This document shows positions 30,180 through 41,424 of a DNA stretch of 64,000 nt, piece by piece. The stretch lies in contig MNCI01000270.1 in NCBI GenBank assembly GCA_015680685.1, positions 364,421 to 428,420 of the forward strand. Direction: 5' to 3'. The DNA comes from Gnetum montanum. Lineage: Eukaryota > Streptophyta > Gnetopsida > Gnetales > Gnetaceae. The position numbers were made by a program, and so were the translations under genes. Each line of letters begins with the position of its first letter. Positions within the stretch are counted from its first letter, which is position 1. A model generated the notes under the pieces. That model had not been told where the DNA came from. It was given only the letters and a program-made list of their open reading frames with translations, and made no database searches.

Positions 30180-32931
30180 GCTCCTCCATGGGTTACTTTC
30201 CCTTGTCCTGTGCTCTAGGTCTTGGAAGGTGATGACGTTGAAGTAGTGCCTAGAGTTTCTCCTCTTCAGTTCGAGGGTCCTATGCCGTTCATGCTGATGC
30301 TCCAATGTTTGACGGAGTCGGCACTTTCCATGGGAATGGTAGTTATGGAAACATTATGTTTACCTTGACGTACCAGGCCACAAACAATCATTGTTCCTCC
30401 TCGTAGGCTCTGGCTTTCTCTCTACACTATTGAAAATCTGTAAGCCTTTGAGCCAAGTCTGTTGCAACATCTTTTTATCCTTGGTAGCTTGCTTTAACCA
30501 CCTCCAATTCAGAATTTGCAACTTCCAGCTTCTGCAATGTCTTCTTGTGTTCTGCAAATTTTGCTTCATACTTGGCATAGGTGGTAGCTACCTGCTTCTC
30601 GAACTCTGTCCTCGAATGCCCTGCTGTCAACATGGCTAGATTGGCATACCTTAGATTTGCCAACTCCATGTATTCTGTAAGATCTTGAATCTACAGGTCC
30701 CAGCTCTTAAGTTTCGCTTGGTTAGTAAATGCATATGTATCCAATATGGCCCGCCAATCAGTGTGTGGTGCACTCAAAGCATTGATGTGGGCCTTGGCCA
30801 TATGGATCTCCTTTTCGATGATTTGTTTGTACATTCCCACCTGGTCTCGGAAGTGCTCTTTTAACTTTTTGTGCCACTTGGCCTCTTTCTACCATGCGCT
30901 TATTTCGATGGCCATCTTCTGATGGATGGCACGTACCTTCTTCATTGAGAGGGTTCGATTTTCTCTGGCCAAATGGTTCATGTTCTGGTTGACCCTGATT
31001 AGTTGTTCTCATAGCTACTAAAAATGTTCTTCGAGAACATTCTTTTGTTTCTCCACAGAGGTCAACTGAAGATTGTCATCAATAAGATGTTTATTTTCTT
31101 CTTGTAAGGCCTTAAGTGCCTTGGCATGCGCGTAAGTTTGTGCTTGTGCCATGGAGGCATTCCAATTGGCCTTCTCTTTTTCCTCTGCAACCTTTTTATT
31201 TTCTGCCAGCAATTTGTTGAGTTGGTCTATCCTGAAGGTGTCCAGCTGGTCCACGGGAATGAATTGAAAGAGATCCTACTACGTTGCCTGTAGGGTTATG
31301 AGCCTTTATTGTAGTCTTGCAACTTCTGCTTCTACATGCTCGGCCCTCATATCTATCATGACCAACTTTCCCTTGCTGGAGATGAGGTCTGATTGTACTA
31401 CCGTAACATCCTATGGGATTTCAAAAAAGGATGTCATCACGTGTCTTGTTTCAGCAGTTAATCAAGCACATTCTCATGTTCCGTAGGAGTCATTGAGGGA
31501 CCGGCCAAAGTTTGAGCATCTCGTGCTCCTATGAAATCTACCGGTGGCACAACAGGGATGTTAAAAGATTCCTTGATGTGATCCATGACCACCTTTGCAG
31601 CTCCAGCTGCATCTTGGTGTTGCATGACCACCATTATGGTGCCTTCACTAGTTTCTAGTTGCACCTAAAAGGATGCAGTGTTCCCTAAAATTTGTTGCGA
31701 CCAATAACTCTCCTCTCCTCCTATTTGAATGGACACCTTGTCCCATGCATGATCTATAGATACAGTGGATCATACGATATCATCGATGATGTGGAAGAGA
31801 TTTGCATCATCACGACTTCCCCAACTAACCGTCTTAGCGATGGTCCTAAGATGGCTCATCGACGATCGATAGTCCTGCGACGGTGGCGGCGGTTGGTCTT
31901 ACTAGCTCGTGCTAGGCCCTTCTTCTTCCTGTTGATTAGGTCCCGTGCTTGGAGGTTGGCTAGGCCCTTCAAGTGGAGTTGCAATGGTCCTCACTATTTA
32001 TTCTTGCTCTTGTCTTGGCCCCAGCATCTCACCAACAATTTTTCTTACAACTGTTGGCTTTAGTAGTTCAACATATGAAGCATTTTGGGCTTTCTAAGGA
32101 CATGGTTGGTGTATCCTCGAATACCAGTGTGCTTGCACAGCTTCTTAATGAGACAAGGGAAGGGTAATGCAAATTTTCTTGTTTTACGTTCTTCAAACCG
32201 CCTTAGGATCTTCATGAAATATAGATGACTCAAGTTAGCATTAACCTTTCCCATCAATATCACACACCCTCTTACCACATATGTTGAAATTCTGTTTAGC
32301 CCTTTTGTGGGGAAGGTGTGATAAGTTCCAATTTTAAAGTAGATTTTCTCTTCCAACGTCAACTCTCCATAGGTCTTATCTTCTTTATTGTATGCCCTTC
32401 AGCATCAAAGCGAGTGGATAGGCGAGCAACCTTTGGCCCTGTATTCGAAAGGTTTAATACTTCCAAAATGGCTTGGACGGAGAAATCAATAGATACACCA
32501 CAAATGTTAATTGTAGTGCCTTCCTCTTTCTTGTGCCAAAATTGATACGTTTCTCCTAAGTACCAGGCACTGCTTTCAGAGAGGATAGGCCATAATGGGG
32601 ACCCTTTGAGGTGGTCCCTAACGACCTCAGGAGCAAATTCTGTGAAAGGTTCAAAGTTCAATTCTATGATCATGGTAGCTGATGTGGACTTTTCACGAAT
32701 GGCCTGGACACACTTCAGGGGCAACGTGAGGTGTCTACCTTGTTCAGGCACTGCAGCAACTCCTCCTTCTATCTTTTTTGATTGCACAGTGGCAGGGTCT
32801 TCTTGATGGATAGTGAACGATTGCTCCTCCTGCTCTGCGTGTTGTTCGGTAGGTGTCTGTCCTCTACCTCTCTTGTGTTGCTTAAACACACCTTGAGAGG
32901 GACCTTCTTGTTGTGCATGCTTTGGGGCCAT
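30180..32931 (-). pseudogene. Element 1 ORF2: N-terminal domain plus long coiled coil, no pol motifs
   Basis: Starts MAPKHAQQEGPSQG at 32931, followed by a low-complexity Gln/Glu/Arg stretch. A folded-looking region follows (IIELNFEPFTEFAPEVVRDH, WYLGETYQFWHKKEEG, FSVQAILEVLNLSNTGPKVA, then after a frameshift STYVVRGCVILMGKVNANLS). It resembles the putative plant transposon-protein domain found in some gypsy-related ORFs; I hold that only loosely. A Pro-rich linker comes next. From about 31254 the sequence is almost all charged helix (LNKLLAENKKVAEEKEKANW, ALKALQEENKHLIDDNLQL, EFEKQVATTYAKYEAKFAEH), predicting a coiled coil of some 250 residues. Several frameshifts and stops break it. Element 2 keeps the same start (MGPKRAQQGGPSQG) and end but lacks the middle. 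The function is unknown. Confidence 0.65.
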
Positions 32932-34890
32932 TTGCAATCACATGGGGTCAATCATTAGTAAGGTTTCTTACCAAAGTTAAATTATAACTTACTTCTTGCC
33001 TTAACAACGAGTTAATTCTGATTCCATGTGATTTTAAAGTTAATATTTTTTATGGAAGTGTCCCCACAAGAGTTTAATATTTGGTCAACTTTGGTTAGGT
33101 GGTTTTAGAGTTTTAATTTCCCGATATAGGTAAGGAGATGAAATTGTTTCTGACACATGTTTATTATTGTTTTTATAACTAATTACCCTTGATAGTGTCC
33201 TTTGGAAAATGATGAATTTCAAAAAATTTATACACAATTTGATGTGTACCCCTCCCCCATGACTAAGCTGAACACTCTGGGTTCAAGCAGGTTCAAATAG
33301 AATGAAAATCGGAGCACCAGCGAGCAAGTTATGGTTATCGAAGCAAGAGATGCACAATCGCAAGTCGTAGAAAGAAATTTGAAAAACTTCCCCTGCGTGA
33401 ACAGTTACAAATGATGTTGACAGGCGTGAGGGGTCCACATATATATATATATATTTAGGACATGATATCGTGTACCCGCTAGCGGGGACCCAATATCTCG
33501 AAAATAGGACACTTGAAAAAGTTACCAAATTTTTTTAAATTTTTTTAAACTCTAAGGTATAAACAAAGGACATATAGGTTAATGTAAATGGGTCCAAGGT
33601 AATACAACTAATCCTGAAGGCACAAAGATTAGAATAGTGTAACATCTGTCAATGAAAATAGGAACGTTTGAACTGGAAGGATAATAAGAGGAAGAAAAAA
33701 TCATTGGTAATACTTAGAGGGTATTGAATGATGTGTGGATGATGTGTTATAAGTGCAATTACAAAAGTCATGCAAGTGGGTCCTCCCCAAAGGAGGTTCC
33801 AACCTATGGTGCCCTTGCATAACCACACCTTAAAATGTTCGTAGGCACTAGAAGGGTTAAATGCAATCAACACCAATTTCACAAAACACACACATGTAAA
33901 TATCACCGTGATGAGAGGTGAATTCCATGCTACCCGAGTCACAAGCCACAATTATACGAACAGTGAGGTGAAGTGAATTGTAGAAGAAATTTTAGAGATC
34001 GGGACATGAGGTAACTGACTCAGGGCACAATGAATCCTATGTGTAGGACATGATTAATGTGTCATTAACCCATCATTCCGAGATCAGAACCAAGTCCATT
34101 CCTCCAACCAGTGACATCGCATTACTTCATCCAGTGATGGACAACCATAAGAGCACCATGACAGCAAGGCATACAATCACTTGGTGTTTTGTACAAGGGA
34201 GGAGTGATTTTTGCTTTTCTTTACGACACTTTGAGCTTGTTCTTTTCTTTTTTTTCTTTTTGCATGGTCGCTTTGGCACACTTTTCTTGCTCTTCTTCTC
34301 TCTCTCTCTTTTTTTTTATGCTTAATGTAGAGAAGCTGCCTACCTTCAAGCATGGGTGCATGTCTTTTCAATGGGATCCCTTAGAATAGCATTATTTTCT
34401 TTCCTTGATTGAGTGCCTTTTGATTACTCTTACTCCCATTAGATCTACAAGGATCTTAGTAAAACCATGCTACATGATAACTCCCATAGATGTCACCAAA
34501 GAGAATCCACAAATCCCCTTGATGTCACACCTTGGTCATTCCCTCTTGGTCCATCCTTCTTCACTCTAGGTATAATAACACAAGGTTACTTTAAGTTTTA
34601 ATGATTAAGAATATCATTGTACCCAAGGTAGAACCCCTTATTAATAGAATGAGTGGATGGATTTTGTGGGCTCGCTGTTCAAATAATTAGTCACCTAAGA
34701 CTTGATAGCATAAAACAACACCTCAACCAACGGTTCACATGAGTGTTTTATTTCTAGATGAGATTACTCATAAAAAGGTAAAAAGACAAAAAGGCAAAAA
34801 GATCAAAAAATAAGTTGAAAAGTAAAAAACTAAAAAATAAAAATTTCAAAATTAATGAAAATGAAAAATATTTATTAATCCTACTTATTA
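32932..34890 (-). other. Element 1 non-coding spacer between gag and ORF2
   Basis: No frame is kept. Blocks from 33640 to 34560 align with the same place in element 2 (43790-44760), more loosely in element 3 (about 56100-57050) and element 4 (about 49440-50280). Examples are GTGTGACATCAAGGGGA, CATTGGTTTTGAGATC-like stretches, and AGTGGGTCCTCCCCAAAG at the element 4 counterpart. The stretch also contains (AT)7 near 33441. Confidence 0.6.
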
Positions 34891-36928
34891 TTAGAATGGT
34901 GAGTATCCCCCATAACTAAACGGTTGAGTATGGCGAGGATTAATAAAGGAAAAATTGGAATCCTTGCATGTTGGATGTATTGGGATCTGGTCATATTCGA
35001 ACCACTGGGTGTCTTTTGATGTGGTGGTTGGAATGTACCCCGAGTGGGGTTCACACACTTGATTATCATAAACATAGTGGGGCAATTTATAAGGTGTAGT
35101 CAATTGATGAGTGGTTGACCCATTATGGCACCCATGATTGTAAGATGGTATGCAAGGATCGATCTATCTTCCTCGGTGGCTATATTCATTAGGCCATATG
35201 GTTGTTGGAGTATTTGTTGATGGTCCAAAGAAAGTAACATGAGGTGTTGGGTTCGAGGAGGGAGCTACACCATAGTGTTGGACTTGTGCTGGATTGGAAG
35301 GTGTAGTGGGCTTATAAGTGTGCTGTCCCTTCGTACAATCACGTCTAAAGAAGGGACGCCTATGATGTTGTGGAGGATTCCCACTGCTATTGACAGTAGC
35401 AGCACAAGTAACACTCATGGGTTGCTGCTGTGGTGCAAAACCTTCTGGAACACTTGGTGGTAATGTAGAAGGTGGTGAAGCATGAGAATGTTGAAATTGG
35501 GGAGCAGTGTAAGGTATCCAAAGTGGCGGTTGTGTTGGAGAGGATATGGGTTGATAGTATTGGGGAGAATGATAATAATGTGGTGAGATAGAGGATGTTG
35601 ACCTAGTTGGAGAAACAGGATGTTGGACTTGATAAACACTTAGGTTCAGGTAGTATGAAGGGTATAACTAGTTTGGGGGTGGCCTCCCCCATGACTGGGA
35701 TTGTTGCCACTGTAAACGAACACAATATTTCTGTACAAACTCTGGATGTAACACTCTTCCCCAATGCTCTTGTAAATGTGACAAGATTGGACATTGGCCC
35801 TTGGGATGATCGTACAAGCAAATGTTGCATTGATACGTATGATTGGTGGTTGAGCTCTTATCTTTTTCAACCCTTCTTTCCAATTGTCTAAGGGTATTTT
35901 GTCCTGCTTCTTGGATTGTCATGACTCTATCTCCAATAATGTTGGCATATTCTCCACATTTTTTATGCATCCATTCCATCATCTTATTGATTTTTGCCTC
36001 AATTTCATCCAATGATTGTAGTGTTGGCAAAGATGGTTCCACTTCCTTGAGGTGAGTTGATTTCTTCTCTTTTAGATTATGGACCTATGTTGATGTGAGA
36101 TTTTGGTCCCATTGAGAGTTTTTAGCATTCTCCCATCTAGCCATTTCTCCTTCTTCTTTTGCTACCCATTTGATAAGCTCTTGAAATTGGTGGGTCCGTA
36201 GCTCATATAGTTGACCTTGGGCGTACATCCCTAGGGTCGCCCTTGTTTCATTATAGAGCCCATCTATGATATGGTACATTAGCCTCTCCTCGAAGAACTC
36301 ATGGCCTGGGCAGTTGTTTAATAATGCATAATATCTTTCCAAGGCTATGTCCAATGGTTCATGTTGTGCTTGTTTCCACTCTTGGATTTGTCTCCTCAAG
36401 GCTAACACTTTTGCATAGGTTTGATATCTTTCATTTAAATAGTTCTACCATTGTTGACCAATGTCATATTGATTTTGGTTTTAACGACCTACACCATACT
36501 TTTGTGTGGCCAACGAGTGTCATAGGAAAGAGCTTAAGTTTTTTCCATCCATTATCAATGTTTTTCCATGCACAAGCATCGTAGAAGGCTTGTAAATGTT
36601 GTTGTGGATCTAATTCATAGCCTCCTAAGGATTTGGGAAAGTTGTTTAAGTCAAGCTTGGGTAGATGGCTTTCCTTATGATGCCTACGAGATATTCGAAC
36701 AACCTCTTGTATTTCCATTAGGCTCGTAGTGGCCAGTAGGGGTTCATCATCACTAGGTATGAAATACATTTGTGAGTTGGGATGATGTTGTCTTTTTTTA
36801 TGTTTATAGGAAACCCCTACATCAAATTGGGTACTCCAAACTTCATCTTCATCATCATTTAGTTCATTGGTTCTCCAATGAATTGCCTTACTAGTTGTTG
36901 CGTTATCGTAGTCTTGTGAGAGAGACAT
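34891..36928 (-). pseudogene. Element 1 gag, one frameshift and a few stops
   Basis: The start MSLSQDYDNATTSKAI at 36928 is shared exactly with element 2. The capsid-like core reads LQAFYDACAWKNIDNGWKKL, then after a one-base shift near 36470 ALERYYALLNNCPGHEFFEE and DGLYNETRATLGMYAQGQL. The region is the retrotransposon gag family. YQCNICLYDHPKGQCP near 35860-35820 is a zinc knuckle of the CX2CX3HX4C kind. A Pro/Tyr/Gln/His-rich C-terminal third ends in GGYSPF. Length from start to stop is 2038 bp, against 2037 in element 2. Only a handful of in-frame stops occur. Confidence 0.85.
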
Positions 36929-37044
36929 TGTGTGTGAATTTGTATGTGACTTAATTGAAATTATTTTCTTTTCTAAAAGATGTATCATGAATACTTTGTT
37001 ACAGCAATCTTGTATGATGTAACTAATCTAGATAACTAGCACCG

Positions 37045-37062
37045 TCCCCAGCAACGGTGCCA
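37045..37062 (-). other. Element 1 primer-binding site (tRNA-Asp type)
   Basis: On the minus strand TGGCACCGTTGCTGGGGA follows the 5' LTR after one base. It matches the complement of the plant tRNA-Asp 3' end (TGGCGCCGTTGCCGGGGA, from knowledge) at 16 of 18 positions. This primer type is known from Athila elements. Confidence 0.85.
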
Positions 37063-37063
37063 A

Positions 37064-37939
37064 TGATGAGTGGTGAGGTACCCCTACACTCAACCATACG
37101 AATACAAGTGTTTTATGCACGATCCGGTCGAACTCCGTAGATGGGCTAGTTGTGGTATCTAAATAGTTACTCATTAATCACAATTTGTTGTCTTCCCACC
37201 TGGACTAGTATTTGCTTTGTCACGTATGATTTAGTCTAGAGTGAGGTGTATGATATGTTCCTAAACTCATGCTACTCCTGGAAGCAATGGAAAATAATCT
37301 TAGCTAAGCTAGGAGGAAAAGGGAGAGAGAGTTATGCTAAGAGGAATTAGGGAGAGAGAATATAAATTAGCCTAAGTGCGATGAGCATCTGTTCCTTAAT
37401 CATCTGTACACATCTTGGACCTCGTGCACAACTACTACTGGGATTACCAAGCGCAGATCCTAGGTACGCTACTGGGATACCAAGTAGTCACACTTAAATT
37501 CTCGTGATTAAGTCATACTCATTCTGCGTTAAGGAGTTTAGGGTGAAGAGATATTAACTACGAAAGTAATAAATAATAATAACAATTAAATAATTAAACT
37601 AAGTGAATGTTGCAATGATGAAGTAATCTCGATCTTTATTGCTGGTCATGTGTGTGTCCAAGTATGTCACACTCAAATAAATGATGCCATACAATTACAA
37701 TCACCACACTGTGGGCATGCACTGAGAGAGAGGGTTGAGAGAAAAAATGACAAAAATATCCTATACTAAACTTGACTCCTAAAACTGACTTAAAGACTTC
37801 CATTCCATGTGCCTTCATATGTATTTATAGGCTCACATAGGAACCACGATATCGCATATCCGATATCGCTGCTGGATGCGATATTGTGTACCCGATATCG
37901 CGGGTCCGATATCGCAACCCGATGAATCATGATTCATCA
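37064..37939 (-). repeat. Element 1, 5' LTR (876 bp)
   Basis: Plus strand TGATGAGTGGTGAGG...GATTCATCA. On the minus strand the TATA box CTATAAATAC is at 37821-37830. GATATC palindromes cluster at 37846-37905, just upstream of it. AATAAAGATCGAGATTAC downstream is the probable polyadenylation area. The right target-site copy TATAA follows at 37940-37944. Confidence 0.95.
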
Positions 37940-37944
37940 TATAA

Positions 37945-38741
37945 CAAAAAGAGTAGGGGATAAAGGACAGCCTTGTTTAACTACAACAAAGCTATTGATA
38001 ATTATTCCTTCTTTAATAAGAATGTTAGCCATCTCATAGATTCTTTTAGTAGCATAGAGGAGATCTTATGGAATGTTAATGTTATCTAATCTTTTCCAAA
38101 CCTTATCTCAAACAATGATATCATAAGCCTTGGAAAAATTTAAAAACCAAATAAAAGTTATACGGTTGGGCCATTTTGCTTTCTCTAAATAATAACATAA
38201 AGTTATTAGATGGTCTTAGTAACCAAAAGCTTAGTAAAAACTAAATTAATTGTAATCAATCAGTGATTATTAAGATATGTCCTATCTCCCTTTTTAAAAA
38301 GCAAGACTACTTGACTAGAAAACTAATAGCGATCCAAACCATGTCAAAGCCTTTTATTAAGAAGACTGTAAGCTACTTTCCACACTAATAAACCACCCCA
38401 TTTAAGAAGCTCTACATATAATGCATTAACACCAGCACCTTTTCCAAAAAAATAATCTTTGAATTCTTACAAAAATATCATCAAGGGTTAATTAAATAAC
38501 ATTAGAGTTATCTTGCATAGTTGAGAGAAAATCTTGATTAGAAATGTCATTGAAGAAAATTTGAATATTAGATAAGGAAAATCCCAACCAAGTTGCTACT
38601 TGTCTTGGAATCAATTCCAAAAGCTTTTTGGATTTGATTGGAGCTCACTAATCATTCTTTCCTACTCTTCTTTGATGACGTTCCTTTTTAAATAAGCTTT
38701 CTATAATTCTTTAGCATTAAAACATCAAAATGTGAAGCAAC
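37945..38741 (-). pseudogene. Host LINE of the nest, part 2: RT fingers and palm
   Basis: Minus-strand reading gives VVKQGCPLSPTLFVI ending at the element 1 target. Upstream (higher coordinates) are blocks such as FPRLMISLFEIRFGK that fit the preceding RT segment. QGCPLSPTLF is the conserved RT block 4 of LINEs. At the other end it is cut by element 3, whose target duplicate AACAT is at 38742-38746. Confidence 0.8.
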
Positions 38742-38746
38742 AACAT
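38742..38746. other. Target-site duplication of element 3 (left copy, AACAT)
   Basis: AACAT directly precedes the element 3 LTR start. The partner is at 58423-58427. Confidence 0.95.
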
Positions 38747-39485
38747 TGATGAATTATCAATTGGCTAAGATATCGTAGATGCTATGTCATAGATGCTACA
38801 TCGCATCTGTGTTGTGGCATCGCTATCAGTGCATCTTAGTTGGCTACTATGTCATAAATGCTATGTCATATGAGTTTTATGAAAAAATTAGTTTTAGGTT
38901 AGCTACGATATCAAGTATATGATATCAGAGATATTAGAGCACAAGTTGCATTATCAGATATATGATATTTTGGGGTGCATGCCTGCCTATAAATACAGCA
39001 CATGGGTGCACAATTTGTAGTAGTTTTAATTCTTTTGTCAATAGAGTAGCTGAACTCATAAAGTTTTATTCTGTAGTCATAGAGACCAGTCAGTGAGTGC
39101 ATGTAGTATGGATTTGAGTCAGTTGTACAACATCTTATTCAAGTGGCAATGTACTTGGATACATTTCATGATCGACAATAAGATCGAGATTGATTCTTAT
39201 TCATTGCAACACTTTGACTTATATTATATTTACTTTCCATGCAATTTACTTTTTATGTATGTAGTTAATATCTACATTTTATGCAAGTTAATTAATTGGC
39301 AGAATGTGCATGATTAGTTTCGAGTATAAACACGTATTCGCTTGGTAATCTCAGTAGCGTTATTACTTGGTTTGCCTAGTAGTGTAGTGCTTGGTAATTC
39401 TAGTAATGGATACATGGGTTCAAGACATGTACAAAAAGCAGGGAATGGACACTCATCACCTGTAGGCTAGTTTAGACTTTACTTT

Positions 39486-41291
39486 TGATGAATCATGGTT
39501 TTCCAGGTGTTGATATCGGACCCTTGATATTGGACCCTTGATATCGGGCCCCCAATATTGAACCCTCGATATCGAGTACGCGATATCGCGGCCTGGATAA
39601 TGATATCGAATACATGATATCATGGTTCCTGTGTAAGCCTATTGATGAGTCATGAATTTACTAACAGCCGTAATATCACACCCATGATAACGCACCCACG
39701 ATATTGCACCCGCGATATCGCATTCGTAGTATCACAGCCGACACGATATCGCAGCCTAGCCACGATATCGCATCCATGATATTGCAACCTATCTCCTCAT
39801 CTATAAATAAGAGGAGTCAGTTAGGAGATGGTAGTTTGTAGTTAATTTTTAGTTTAAGTGTTAGAGTTTAGTTCTTGTTTTTCTCTCAACCCTTTTCCTC
39901 CCAGTATATGCCCACAGTGTGGTGAATGTAATTGTACGACATACTTTATTCAAGTGTGACGTACTTGGACACGCACATGATCGGAAATAAAGATCGAGAT
40001 TACTTCATCATTGTAGCATTTACTTAGTTTAATCATTTAATTAATTGTTATTTACTGCTTTCCTAGTTAATCTCTCTCACCCTTAAACTCATGTTAAAAC
40101 GCGGAATGAGTACGACTTGATTACGAGCATTTAAGTGTGACTACTTGGTAACCTAGTAGCGTACCTAGGAACTACGCTTGGTAATCCTAGTGGTAGTCGT
40201 GCATGAAGTCCAAGATGTTTATGGATAATCATGGAACGAATGCTGATCGCACTTAGGCTAGTTTAGATTATCTCACTCTCTCTCTCCTAGATTAGTGAAT
40301 CTTACTTTCCATTGCCTTCAGGAGTAGCGTTAGATTAGAAACCACATCATACACCTCACTCTAGACTAAACCATATGTGACAAAGATAATACTAGTCCAG
40401 GTGGGAAGACAATGAACTATGACCTAAGGCTAACTGTCTAGATGCCACAACTAGTCTATCTGCGGAGTTTGACCAGATCGCGCGTGTAACGCTCGTATTC
40501 GTATGGTTGAGTGTAGGGGTACCTCGCCACTCATCATCCATAAATACCACATTTAGACTCATAGGAAGGGGGAAAGTAGGTCAGTATAGAAGTAGAGTCC
40601 TTTTGTTCATTTTTTAGTTCATCTCAACTCTTTCCCTAGTGCATGCCCGCAATGTGATGATTGTAATTATATGGAACCTTTATTTGAGTGTAACGTACTT
40701 GGACACACACAAGACCAACAATAAAGATTGAGATTACTCCATCATTGGAGCATCCACTTAGCTCTTAATTACTTTAATTTTTATTATTATTTATTATTTT
40801 CTTAATTAATATTTATTTACCTTCATTTACTATCCCTGTTATTAAATGCAGAATGAGTATGACTTAATCACGAGCATTTAAGTGTGACTACTTGGTAACC
40901 TAGTAGTGTATCAAGGAGCGCTCAAGTAATATACACTTGGTAATCCCAAAAGTAGTACACGAGGTCCAAGATGTGTATGGATGATTAAGGACGGATACTT
41001 ATCATACTTAGGCTAGCTTAGATTCTCTTCTCCCACTCCCTCTTAGCTTAAAACAAAGTTATTTGCCATTGCCTCTAGGAGTAGCACTAGCTTAGGACCA
41101 CATCATACAACTCACTCTGGACTAAACCATACGTGTCAAAGCAAATACTAGTCCAAGTGGGAAGACAGCAAACTGTGATCAACATGTAACTATCTAGATA
41201 TCACAACTATCCTGTCTATGGAGTTCGACTGGATTGTGCGTGAATGCTCGTATTCGTATGGTTGAGTGTAGGGATACCTCGCCACTCATCA
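39486..41291 (+). repeat. Element 2, 5' LTR, split by a solo LTR
   Basis: Parts 39486-39642 and 40537-41291 align with the 3' LTR at 45492-46404. The interruption falls inside the TATA box (CCTAT|AAATA). GATATC motifs are dense at 39515-39625. The end GCCACTCATCA abuts the PBS. Confidence 0.92.
39643..40536 (+). repeat. Solo LTR (894 bp) of a related family
   Basis: Starts TGATGAGTCATGAATTTACT and ends CTCGCCACTCATCA, with a TATA box TCTATAAATAAGAGG near 39800 and GATATC palindromes at 39700-39780. It lacks internal sequence. Flanking pentamers are CCTAT (39638-39642) and TCCAT (40537-40541), a target duplication with two transitions. The uninterrupted sequence at 45644 (GCCTATAAATACC) shows the empty site. 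It probably arose by LTR-LTR recombination of a full element. Confidence 0.88.
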
Positions 41292-41292
41292 T

Positions 41293-41310
41293 TAGCACCA
41301 TTGCGGGGAT
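41293..41310 (+). other. Element 2 primer-binding site (diverged tRNA-Asp type)
   Basis: TAGCACCATTGCGGGGAT follows the LTR after one base, at the position and with the spacing of the other elements. It has several changes from TGGCGCCGTTGCCGGGGA. Confidence 0.65.
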
Positions 41311-41424
41311 GATGCTAGTTATTTAGATTAGTTATATCATACATAATCGCTGTAACAAAGTATTCACAATATATCTCTTAGAAAAAAACTTAATTTCAAT
41401 TAATTCACACATAAATTTACAACA

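Larger units (their letters stand above)
29088..37939 (-). mobile_element. Element 1: complete non-autonomous gypsy-type LTR retrotransposon
   Basis: This is an 8852-bp element with TATAA duplicated on both sides. LTRs are 29088-29964 (3') and 37064-37939 (5'). In element order come the tRNA-Asp-like PBS, a 2-kb gag with one frameshift, and a 1.9-kb non-coding spacer. Next are a 2.7-kb second frame (N-terminal domain plus coiled coil), the CTTGAGGATGAG block and a polypurine tract. No reverse transcriptase, RNase H or integrase motif was found in any frame. Its gag is closely similar to that of element 2, so both belong to one family, here inserted in opposite orientations. It interrupts the host LINE in the middle of its RT domain. 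Confidence 0.9.

Noticed and set aside
33441-33456. (AT)n run as a regulatory element
   Set aside because: A short simple repeat inside the element 1 spacer, absent from the aligned parts of elements 2-4.
34177-34389. Short frames on both strands rich in Lys/Arg or Phe/Ser
   Set aside because: They come from a CT/GA-rich stretch in the non-coding spacer of element 1, not from a conserved protein.
37045-37062. tRNA-Asp-like sequence as a tRNA gene
   Set aside because: Only the 18-base complement of a tRNA 3' end is present, next to an LTR. That is a primer-binding site; there is no cloverleaf.
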